From Planctomycetota bacterium (GTDB lineage: Bacteria > Planctomycetota > SZUA-567): a DNA stretch of 5,314 bases. The notes under the pieces were generated by a model. It was not told the DNA's origin and searched no databases. It was given only the letters and a program-made list of their open reading frames with translations. The stretch lies in NCBI GenBank assembly GCA_031270145.1, contig JAISYD010000189.1, forward strand, positions 1 to 5,314, given 5' to 3'. This document shows, in pieces, positions 1 through 5,314 of this stretch; positions within the stretch are counted from its first letter, which is position 1; the number at the start of each line of letters is the position of its first letter. The position numbers and the translations under genes are program-made.

Positions 1-40
1 AATGGAGTGACTGGAGTTCAGACGTGTGCTCTTCCGATCT
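1..40 (+). other. Untrimmed Illumina TruSeq adapter (with probable index bases)
   Basis: Positions 7-40 match, base for base as I recall it, the 34-base TruSeq index-side adapter: it begins GTGACTGGAGTT and ends GCTCTTCCGATCT. Positions 1-6 (AATGGA) sit exactly where the sample index lies in the full adapter, so they are probably the index read in reverse complement. The orientation is that of a read running off its insert into the adapter. This stretch is a sequencing artefact, and genomic sequence begins at 41. Any reading frame that starts or continues inside it is spurious there, including the last residues of the ExbB-like frame and the N-termini of plus-strand frames starting near 7 or 26. 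Confidence 0.97.
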
Positions 41-582
41 ATGCCGGCGGCGAAATTCCTGGGATCGTCCATCCCCAGTTCGGCGGCGGCCCGGAACGCC
101 TCGATCAGCCCGAAGACCGTCCCCATGAGCCCGAGCATGGGCGCGAGCGAGGCGATCACCCCTATGGGCCTGAGGTTGGCGCGGAGATCGAAAAGGATGC
201 GCGAGGCTTCGTCGTCGACGGCGTTCTCGAGTTCCCGGCGGGTGGCCCCGCTCCGGGAAAGGAGGGAGCGCATGACCCGGCCCATGGCGCTCTTGTTGTC
301 CTCCACCGTCCGCAGCCCGGCCGGGACGCCCCCCGACACCATGGCGTCGCGGAGCCTCGCCATGAGCCGCCCCGGGATCTGGACCCGCCGGCGGATGACG
401 AGGAGGCGCTCCGCCGCGAAGGCGCAGCCGATCACCGAGGCGGCGAGGATGGCCCACATGAGCTTGCCGCCCCGCGCGAAGGCGTTGAGCATGGATTCGG
501 GAGCCAGCTCGTCGGCCCGGGCCAGCCCGGCCAGGGCGAGGAACGCCGCGATGGTTATGGCGAAGCGGAGGCGCGTGCGCAT
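41..582 (-). CDS. MotA/TolQ/ExbB-family proton channel protein with signal peptide, 3' end missing
   Basis: The 180 visible codons encode the front of an ExbB/TolQ-type inner-membrane proton-channel subunit, which normally works with ExbD/TolR to drive TonB-like or Tol-Pal-like processes. Residues 1-23 look like a cleavable signal peptide (MRTRLR, then a hydrophobic core ending ALAGLARA). The first membrane helix is about 40-58, followed by a basic patch (RRR, 64-66) and a cytoplasmic stretch at about 65-138. Residues 139-163 contain the family hallmark APMLGLMGTVFGLIEAF, and Thr155 aligns with the conserved pore threonine. The third helix and the end are missing because the contig stops at 41; the frame continues into adapter without meaning. 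The start at 582 is chosen because AAGGA lies 7 bases upstream; an ATG at 589 in another frame touches that site and gives no family match. The gene follows the TPR gene by 58 bases, probably in one operon. Its codon use differs from both neighbours (mostly CTC leucine, all TTC phenylalanine). I cannot tell ExbB from TolQ. Confidence 0.93.
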
Positions 583-589
583 GTCTCAT

Positions 590-594
590 TCCTT
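590..594 (-). promoter_or_regulatory. Ribosome binding site of the ExbB-like gene
   Basis: On the minus strand AAGGA is followed by 7 bases (ATGAGAC) and then the ATG at 582. The spacing is near optimal and decides this start over the out-of-frame ATG at 589, which directly abuts the AAGGA. Confidence 0.75.
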
Positions 595-600
595 GTCAAT

Positions 601-634
601 GCCCGGCCGGGGCGTCTTCCCGCCGGCGCCGGGC
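601..634 (-). other. GC-rich hairpin between the TPR gene and the ExbB-like gene
   Basis: GCCCGGC at 601-607 is the exact reverse complement of GCCGGGC at 628-634. Further in, GGCG (611-614) pairs with CGCC (621-624) around a six-base loop, leaving a 3x3 internal mismatch. The structure begins about 6 bases after the TPR stop codon and ends just before the ExbB ribosome binding site. No run of U follows it in the direction of transcription, so it is not a standard intrinsic terminator. It could protect the upstream message or lower readthrough into the channel gene. In DNA this GC-rich, chance pairing is also possible. Confidence 0.4.
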
Positions 635-640
635 GATCAG

Positions 641-3600
641 TCAGTCGCGGCGGCTGATTCCGGCCTGGAGATTGCGGGCCTCGGCGGCGGCCGGGGTGTC
701 GGGATAGCGGGCCAGGACCCGTTCCAGATCGCTTATCGCTTTGTCCCGCAAGCCGTCGTCCAAGGCGGCGCGGGCCGCCCGGATCAGCGCGGCGGCGGCC
801 CATTCCGGATAGTTGGGATACTCGGTCTCGGTCGCCAGGAACTCCAGGCGGGCCTTGTCGCGGTCGCCGGCCAGAATGGCGGCCAGCCCCAGCCCGTAAC
901 GGGATTTGGCCGCCGCCTCGCTGGTCCGGTCCAGCGCCAGCGCCTGGGCGAAGGCGGAGGCGGCGTCGGCCTGGGCGCCCAGATCCAGGCTGGCCTGCCC
1001 CAACCCCCAGTAGGACTCCTGGACATACGGTCCGTCGGGGTTAAGCAGAAGTTTTCGAAAAATTTCCCGGGCTTCGGCCGGATGGCTGTCCAGCAGCAGG
1101 CAAAGCCCCTCGCCGTATTCGGCCGCCCGGCGGTGGGAGGCGTTGGCGGCGGAGCGCTCCAGGGATTGGCGGTAGCGCTGGAGGGCGCTCTGGAACCAGG
1201 CGGAGCGCCGGGCGGGATCGGCGTTGTCCTGGCCCGAGCGGCGGCGGAGCTCGGCGGCCCGGAAACAGGCGTCGCCGACCAGTTCGCTTTGCGGATAGCG
1301 GCCGATTATGGTCTCGAAGGCGTCGATGGCCGCCACCCGCTTATCCCACATGTCCTTGCGGGCCGCCTCGCGCCCGGCCGGCTCCGGATTCGAAAGGGAG
1401 GAGCGCTCCGCCTCCTCGGCCAGCCGCTGGATGCTCCAGGCCAGCCGGTATTGGGCCTTGTCGGCCAGGGCGGAATTGTTCCGGCCGGCCAGCTCGAGCG
1501 CCTTGCGGTAGGCGGCGAGGGCCTGCTGGTGGTCGCCCCGGTCGTAAAGGATTTCCCCGATCATCAGCCAGGCGGCGTCGGCGACCTGGTAATCGGGATA
1601 ATTGTCGGTGAGATTGCGCAGGGCGGCGAGGATCTCCTCCTCCACCGCCGTGACCTCGCCGGCGAGCGCGCGCATGGCTTTTTCCGCCGCCAGCGCCTGC
1701 GGGCGATCCGCCTCCGGCAATTCCGCCGCGTCCAGGCCGCCGGTCAGGGAGCGCCACCTGGCCTCGGCCTCCCGCGCCGCCCCGGCCTGGGGCTGGATGC
1801 CGTTCCAAAGGGCGCGCGAGCGCTGGTAAAGGGCGCTGGGAACGTCGGGATGCTCCGGATGCCCGTCCAGGAATTTCTGGAAAGCCCCGGCCGCCTCGGC
1901 GTGCCGGCCGGTTTCATCCAGGGCCGAAGCGCGTTCCAGCTCCGCTTTCGCCGCAAGCTGGTGATCCGGAAATTCCCCGATGAAGCGATCCAATATCTCC
2001 AGGGCGCCGGCCGCGTCGCCCTTGGAGCGGCGGAGGTCGGCCATGAGGAACAGGGCCTCGGGACGCAGGGGGCTGCCGGGGAAATCGTCAATGACCCGGG
2101 AACAGGCCTCGGCGGCGCCGGCCGCGTCGCCCAGATCCCGCCTGGCCCAGGCTAGGCCGAACCAGGCGGCGGAGGCGGCCGGCTCTTCCCGGCCGCCGAT
2201 CCGCAGGCTCGCTTCGTAGTCGCCAACCGCCTCGCGCTTCAGGCCCAGGCTGTATTTCGCCTCGGCCAGGTAATAGCGCGGGCGGGACAAATCCAGTTGA
2301 TCCGGAGGGTCGGCGACCACGGCGGCAAGATGGCGCAGCGCCTCCTGCAACTGGCGGCGGCTCGCCTCGGCGTCGTCTTTTTTCCGCTGCCCCTCGCGGA
2401 CCAGCAGGGCGCCCAGCCTGAGCCGGGCGAAGCCGACGGCGGCGCCGGCCCTGGCCTTGTCGAAGCGAAGGCCCTGGGCCAGCGCCTCGGCATAGCGCTC
2501 CAGGGCGGCGCGGACATCCCCTCTTTTTTCGGCTATTTCCCCCAGCCGCAGCAGGGCCATGGCGGCCTGGGGAGAGTCCTTGAAGCGGTTGACGATCTCC
2601 TGGTAGAACCCGGAGGCGCGCGGCTGGTCGGAGGCGGAATAGTAGGACTCGCCCAGGCGGAACAGGCTGTCGGCCGCGTATTCCCCGGCCCGCGCCTCCA
2701 GGGCCGGATCGCCCTTGCCGGCGGCGTCCCGCCGGCCGGCCGCCCAGCCGACCGCCTCGGAGGCGAGCCAGCGGTATTGTTCCCGCGCTCCCTCGGAGTC
2801 GCCCAGGTCGGCCAGATAACTGGCCAGGGCCCAGGCGGCCTGCGGGCGAATGCCGGCGTTGGGATGGGAGAGCGCCTTGCGTAGCGCCTCGGCGGCGAGA
2901 CGGAGGCGGCTGGCCTTTTCGGCCTCGCTCTTTTCATCCAGGGATCGGCCCCGCTCGGCCAGCGCCTGATGGTAAAGGGCCCAGGGGGCGCGGTCGGATT
3001 TGGGCCAGCGGGAGGCGACGCCGGCGAACTCCTCGGCGGCGGCGGCCTGGTCGCCGGCGTCAAGCAACACTTCCCCGAGCAGCGAGCGCGCTTCGATTTC
3101 CTCGTCCCCCAGTTTGCCGGTGGCGATGGCGCGCCGGAAGTATTGAACCGAGTCGGCGCCGATCTTTTTCTGCATGGCCCGGTATTTTTCCCGGTCGGCG
3201 GGCGAGGCGGCGCTTTCGGACTTTTCGCGGGCGGCCCGGGCCTGCTCCTGCCAGAGCGTCCCCAGGCGGTATAAAGCCAGGGGATTGAGCTCGTGCTCAA
3301 CCGTTTTCGCCACTTCGAGCAAATCGGCGGCGGCTTTTTGCGCCTCGCCGGCCTCGCGCCAGGCGCAACCGGCGTCGTAAAGGAACGACAATGACCGGTC
3401 ACGGTCGGTTCCGGCGAGTTTCGCCGCCTCCTCGAAGCCGGCGGCGGCTTCGGCCACCCGCCGGGAGTCGTAGTCGGTCCAGGCGGAGCCGGAGCGGGCG
3501 TCGGCGGCGAAGGCGCCGTCCGGATGCGAGGCGAGAAGGGAATTGAAGGCGGCCCTGGCCTCCTCAAGCCGGCGCAGGCGGTAGAGCGTCTCGCCGACGT

Positions 3601-4324
3601 AGTAGCCGGCCTCCTCCGCCCGGCGGTCCTCCGGGAACTCCCGGACAAAACGCTGGAAAAACTCCAGCGCCCGGAGGTGATCGCCGGCGTCGAAAAAGGC
3701 GAATCCGGCGTTGAGCACGGCCGATGGCAATTGCTTGGAATTGGGGAAGCGGGAGACGAAAGCGGCGAAGTCGGCGGCGGCGGCGGCGAAGCGCGCCTTG
3801 GTCTCCGGGCCGGATTCGGAATTCGCCAGGCGGTAATTGGCCTCGCCCCGCCAGAACAGGGCCGCCTCGGCCTGCTCCGGCCTTGCGTCGGGCGAGGCGG
3901 CGTCGCCGTAATGGCGGATGGCGTCCTGGAAGCGCCCCAAGCGGAAAAAGGCGTCGGCGGCGCCCAGGTTGGCCGCGACCCGCAGGGCGGCGGGGGCGGC
4001 GGGATGCTCGTCCAGGACGCGGACATAGGCGGCCGCGGCCTCCTGGCTCTTCCGTTGCCTGTCCTGGCAATAGCCGAGAAGCATCAGGGCGTCGGCCGCG
4101 ATGGGCCGGCTCCGGTTAGCCTCGACGAAACTCCGCAACTGGTTTTCGGCCAGGTCGTATTCGCCGCGCTCATCCACTATCCGCCGGATCATTTCCAGCC
4201 GTTCCGCCGCGTCCTCGCCGGCCCGGAGCGCCGCGCAGGGGTGCGTTGTGGCGAAAAACGCGGCCAGGACGGCCAATATCCCGGCCCGGCGGCGGAATAG
4301 GGACATTTCAGCGGTCGCAAGCAT
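641..4324 (-). CDS. Large exported tetratricopeptide-repeat protein (1227 aa)
   Basis: This is a complete gene for an exported protein built almost wholly of TPR helix pairs, a fold that binds other proteins. Residues 1-35 form a Sec-type signal peptide: RRR at 11-13, a hydrophobic core at about 14-26, and likely cleavage near CAA (30-32) or LRA (33-35). The lone Cys30 is not in a lipobox, so a lipoprotein is unlikely. From about residue 75 to 1210 I count roughly 20-24 repeats of the type ALxxLGxxxxxxGxxxxAxxxFxxVxxxYP. Clear units lie at about 75-108, 200-231, 236-268, 548-583, 716-749, 753-786, 790-823, 914-945, 1101-1133, 1139-1170 and 1174-1208. Many resemble the BamD/CpoB subtype ending in FP or YP. 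No catalytic domain is visible. The ATG at 4324 has AAGGA 6 bases upstream; the internal Met7 has none. Position before an ExbB-like gene suggests a periplasmic scaffold for that motor; this role is inferred. Confidence 0.93.
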   Translation of the reverse strand: MLATAEMSLFRRRAGILAVLAAFFATTHPCAALRAGEDAAERLEMIRRIVDERGEYDLAENQLRSFVEANRSRPIAADALMLLGYCQDRQRKSQEAAAAYVRVLDEHPAAPAALRVAANLGAADAFFRLGRFQDAIRHYGDAASPDARPEQAEAALFWRGEANYRLANSESGPETKARFAAAAADFAAFVSRFPNSKQLPSAVLNAGFAFFDAGDHLRALEFFQRFVREFPEDRRAEEAGYYVGETLYRLRRLEEARAAFNSLLASHPDGAFAADARSGSAWTDYDSRRVAEAAAGFEEAAKLAGTDRDRSLSFLYDAGCAWREAGEAQKAAADLLEVAKTVEHELNPLALYRLGTLWQEQARAAREKSESAASPADREKYRAMQKKIGADSVQYFRRAIATGKLGDEEIEARSLLGEVLLDAGDQAAAAEEFAGVASRWPKSDRAPWALYHQALAERGRSLDEKSEAEKASRLRLAAEALRKALSHPNAGIRPQAAWALASYLADLGDSEGAREQYRWLASEAVGWAAGRRDAAGKGDPALEARAGEYAADSLFRLGESYYSASDQPRASGFYQEIVNRFKDSPQAAMALLRLGEIAEKRGDVRAALERYAEALAQGLRFDKARAGAAVGFARLRLGALLVREGQRKKDDAEASRRQLQEALRHLAAVVADPPDQLDLSRPRYYLAEAKYSLGLKREAVGDYEASLRIGGREEPAASAAWFGLAWARRDLGDAAGAAEACSRVIDDFPGSPLRPEALFLMADLRRSKGDAAGALEILDRFIGEFPDHQLAAKAELERASALDETGRHAEAAGAFQKFLDGHPEHPDVPSALYQRSRALWNGIQPQAGAAREAEARWRSLTGGLDAAELPEADRPQALAAEKAMRALAGEVTAVEEEILAALRNLTDNYPDYQVADAAWLMIGEILYDRGDHQQALAAYRKALELAGRNNSALADKAQYRLAWSIQRLAEEAERSSLSNPEPAGREAARKDMWDKRVAAIDAFETIIGRYPQSELVGDACFRAAELRRRSGQDNADPARRSAWFQSALQRYRQSLERSAANASHRRAAEYGEGLCLLLDSHPAEAREIFRKLLLNPDGPYVQESYWGLGQASLDLGAQADAASAFAQALALDRTSEAAAKSRYGLGLAAILAGDRDKARLEFLATETEYPNYPEWAAAALIRAARAALDDGLRDKAISDLERVLARYPDTPAAAEARNLQAGISRRD
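3772..3788. repeat. Short CGG trinucleotide run inside the TPR gene
   Basis: Five CGG units plus CG on the plus strand encode part of the alanine run at residues 180-184 of the TPR protein (RFAAAAADF). It is the cleanest simple-sequence repeat in the window. It stays in frame, so any slippage would change the alanine count without breaking the protein. Confidence 0.6.
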
Positions 4325-4330
4325 GGCGAA

Positions 4331-4335
4331 TCCTT
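4331..4335 (-). promoter_or_regulatory. Ribosome binding site of the TPR gene
   Basis: Minus-strand AAGGA is followed by TTCGCC and then the ATG at 4324. This favours 4324 over the in-frame ATG at 4306, whose upstream bases (GCGACCGCTGAA) hold no Shine-Dalgarno match. The same AAGGA motif serves the downstream ExbB-like gene. Confidence 0.7.
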
Positions 4336-4376
4336 CGGCTCCAATACGGCCCGCCCGGAGGCGGACAGCCTCTTTT

Positions 4377-4406
4377 ACTATCGGCCGGGTCGGGGCATGG
4401 CTTCAA
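4377..4406 (-). promoter_or_regulatory. Candidate promoter for the TPR/ExbB-like unit
   Basis: On the minus strand TTGAAG (4401-4406) and GATAGT (4377-4382) are spaced by 18 bases, each matching four of six positions of the sigma-70 -35 and -10 consensus. Transcription would start near 4370, giving a leader of about 45 bases before the ATG at 4324. The match is weak and rests on position as much as sequence. Confidence 0.3.
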
Positions 4407-4457
4407 CTTAATCGCGTCCAGCCAATTGTCATGAAGAAGACGACGCCGATCCGCCGA

Positions 4458-4463
4458 TATTAT
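4458..4463 (+). promoter_or_regulatory. Possible -10 element adjacent to the plus-strand start codon
   Basis: TATTAT differs from the -10 consensus TATAAT at one position and lies only four bases (ACGT) before the ATG at 4468. No -35 match lies 16-18 bases upstream; TTGTCA at 4426-4431 is a good hexamer but 26 bases away. With no Shine-Dalgarno motif before this gene, the layout would suit a leaderless message. The island may equally be chance AT richness. Confidence 0.25.
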
Positions 4464-4467
4464 ACGT

Positions 4468-5314
4468 ATGGATTCGGAAAAAAACACTCATATCCTCCAA
4501 CCGGGCGGCGGAATCGCAATCCAGGCGGCCGGTCCGGACGGCGGCTCGGCGCTTCCCGGCGGGGAGGCGGCCGGCTGGCTGGATCGCGCGCGGAGTTTTT
4601 TCCTGCTGGCCCTCATTTCCCTGGCCTTGCTTTTGACTTGGCGGCCCGGCGTGTTCCGGCTGTCGCTGTTGTTTTCTCTGGGCCTTCCCCCGCTGGCGGA
4701 AAGCCTGGCCTGGCAACCGCCGCCCGCCGCCCCGGCGCTCCGGCCCCAAGCCAAGCCCGCCCCTTCCCCCGCCGAATGGCGGCTCGCCGCCAACCGCCCC
4801 GCCGTCTGGCTGGCGGCCCGGCCGCAACCGCCGGGCGAGACCTGGCTCCCGGACGCCTCACCGCCGCGACCGGATTGGCGGCGTTTTTCCCATAATCCCT
4901 GGAATTGGCGCAGCGACCGGAGCCGGGAGCCGCGCCGCGCCGCCGTCGATTCCGCCGCCCTGCCGCCGCAAAAATCGGTTCCGGCCCTGCGGATCGGCGA
5001 CCTGGCCGAATGGCCGGCGCCGCTCTCGGCCGATTCCCCGCCGGATCGGGATTTTTTCGCCGCCCTATTGCCCATTCCAACGGTTTTTCCGGAAATCCGG
5101 GCGGAAAACGGCGTCAACGCCCAGCCGGCGCCAACACCGTTCCCGCCGGCGGCCGCGGAGCCGGGGCGCGAGGCCGGACCGGCCCAGGGCGTACCAACCG
5201 CCCCTGTTTATCAGTCTCCGCCGATCCGGATCGACTGGCGGAACCGGGAGATTACCGGCCCCATAGCCGACGCCTATCTCACCATCTATCCCAAGCTGAA
5301 GTTTGTCGGCCTGT
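4468..5314 (+). CDS. Proline- and tryptophan-rich membrane-anchored protein of unknown function, 3' end missing
   Basis: An open frame of 282 full codons runs from ATG 4468 off the right edge without a stop. An in-frame TGA at 4432 with no ATG, GTG or TTG between it and 4468 fixes the start region. I do not recognise the family. Residues 1-42 are a polar, glycine-rich tail ending in R40 and R42. Residues 43-58 form a hydrophobic helix (SFFLLALISLALLLTW), and a second hydrophobic stretch follows at 62-73 after WRPG, so either one anchor or a hairpin is possible. Residues 74-111 hold 11 prolines, and low-complexity Pro/Ala/Arg sequence continues to about 250. From about 253 (IRIDWRNREITGPIADAYLTIYPKLKFVGL split as IRIDWRNREI and TGPIADAYLT onward) a more ordered domain seems to begin. 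There are 11 tryptophans and only one methionine. Codon use resembles the TPR gene. The tail-anchor-proline layout recalls TonB-type transducers, but no TonB domain is visible. No Shine-Dalgarno site precedes it. Confidence 0.75.
   Translation, partial: MDSEKNTHILQPGGGIAIQAAGPDGGSALPGGEAAGWLDRARSFFLLALISLALLLTWRPGVFRLSLLFSLGLPPLAESLAWQPPPAAPALRPQAKPAPSPAEWRLAANRPAVWLAARPQPPGETWLPDASPPRPDWRRFSHNPWNWRSDRSREPRRAAVDSAALPPQKSVPALRIGDLAEWPAPLSADSPPDRDFFAALLPIPTVFPEIRAENGVNAQPAPTPFPPAAAEPGREAGPAQGVPTAPVYQSPPIRIDWRNREITGPIADAYLTIYPKLKFVGL

Larger units (their letters stand above)
4325..4467. promoter_or_regulatory. Divergent intergenic control region
   Basis: These 143 bases separate the start of the minus-strand TPR gene from the start of the plus-strand membrane protein gene, so signals for both should lie here. 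The region has AT-rich islands (around 4371-4381, 4402-4411 and 4457-4469) that stand out in GC-rich surroundings. An in-frame TGA at 4432-4434 closes the plus-strand frame upstream of its ATG. The eight-base palindrome ATACGTAT (4462-4469) overlaps that ATG. I see no RNA gene or riboswitch-like fold. Confidence 0.6.

Noticed and set aside
41..582. The channel gene as ZorA of a Zorya defence system or as flagellar MotA
   Set aside because: The visible APMLGLMGTVFGLIEAF segment, signal peptide and spacing fit the ExbB/TolQ branch, and no ZorB, ZorC, ZorD or flagellar neighbour is present in the window.
26..2155. A 709-codon plus-strand open frame
   Set aside because: It starts inside the adapter and runs antisense across both the ExbB-like and TPR genes. 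Its composition is the arginine/serine/glycine-rich shadow expected opposite GC-rich coding sequence, while the minus strand gives clear family matches.
2533..4026. A 497-codon minus-strand frame overlapping the TPR gene
   Set aside because: Its product is dominated by proline, arginine and serine with no repeats or motif, whereas the overlapping 1227-codon frame has a signal peptide, ribosome binding site and regular TPR units.
3524..4300. A 258-codon plus-strand frame opposite the TPR gene start
   Set aside because: Glycine-rich antisense shadow with no ribosome binding site or recognisable motif.
641..4324. Recent internal DNA duplication within the TPR gene
   Set aside because: The protein repeats are regular in helix pattern, but I saw no long near-identical DNA copies; the units are old and diverged. 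A self-alignment would confirm this.
4426..4463. TTGTCA (4426-4431) and TATTAT (4458-4463) as a paired sigma-70 promoter
   Set aside because: The spacer is 26 bases, far beyond the usual 16-19, so the two hexamers cannot be read as one promoter.
4101..4895. Plus-strand 264-codon frame crossing the intergenic region
   Set aside because: It overlaps the antisense of the TPR signal peptide, the control region and then the plus-strand gene in another frame; its product is a basic low-complexity shadow.
4429..5117. Minus-strand frames opposite the plus-strand membrane protein gene
   Set aside because: They give Arg/Gly/Ala-rich products without motifs. The plus-strand frame has a plausible membrane anchor, codon use like the TPR gene and no stop to the edge.

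Overview
This is a GC-rich bacterial contig-end fragment with two divergent transcription units and a technical artefact at its left edge. No taxon can be read directly. The high GC, a very long exported tetratricopeptide-repeat (TPR) protein placed directly upstream of an ExbB-type channel gene, and an ExbB that carries its own signal peptide are together a pattern I associate with Planctomycetes, Lentisphaerae and other PVC-group bacteria or related uncultured Gram-negatives. That assignment is inference.

Layout. Positions 1-40 are not genomic: 7-40 is the Illumina TruSeq index-side adapter, and 1-6 is probably index sequence. Genomic DNA starts at 41. On the minus strand, reading right to left, a 1227-residue secreted TPR protein (4324 to 641) is followed after 58 bases by the first 180 codons of a MotA/TolQ/ExbB proton-channel subunit (582 to 41), which is cut off by the contig end. 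A GC-rich hairpin and a good Shine-Dalgarno site lie in the 58-base gap. A 143-base divergent control region (4325-4467) separates this unit from a plus-strand gene (4468 to beyond 5314). That gene encodes an unrecognised membrane-anchored protein, rich in proline and tryptophan, with a single methionine, cut off by the right edge.

How the genes may work together. An ExbB-family protein forms the inner-membrane proton channel that energises periplasmic or outer-membrane work together with ExbD/TolR and TonB-like partners. The TPR protein, exported and probably co-transcribed, is a plausible periplasmic scaffold for that motor, loosely comparable to CpoB beside Tol-Pal. The divergent protein has a short N-terminal tail, a hydrophobic anchor and a long proline-rich stretch, a layout resembling TonB-type energy transducers, but no TonB domain is visible. 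The missing sequence beyond both edges (the rest of exbB, possible exbD genes, and the C-terminal domain of the plus-strand gene) would decide this.

No tRNA, rRNA, CRISPR array, insertion sequence or convincing intrinsic terminator was seen. Apart from the gaps described, the window is nearly all coding.
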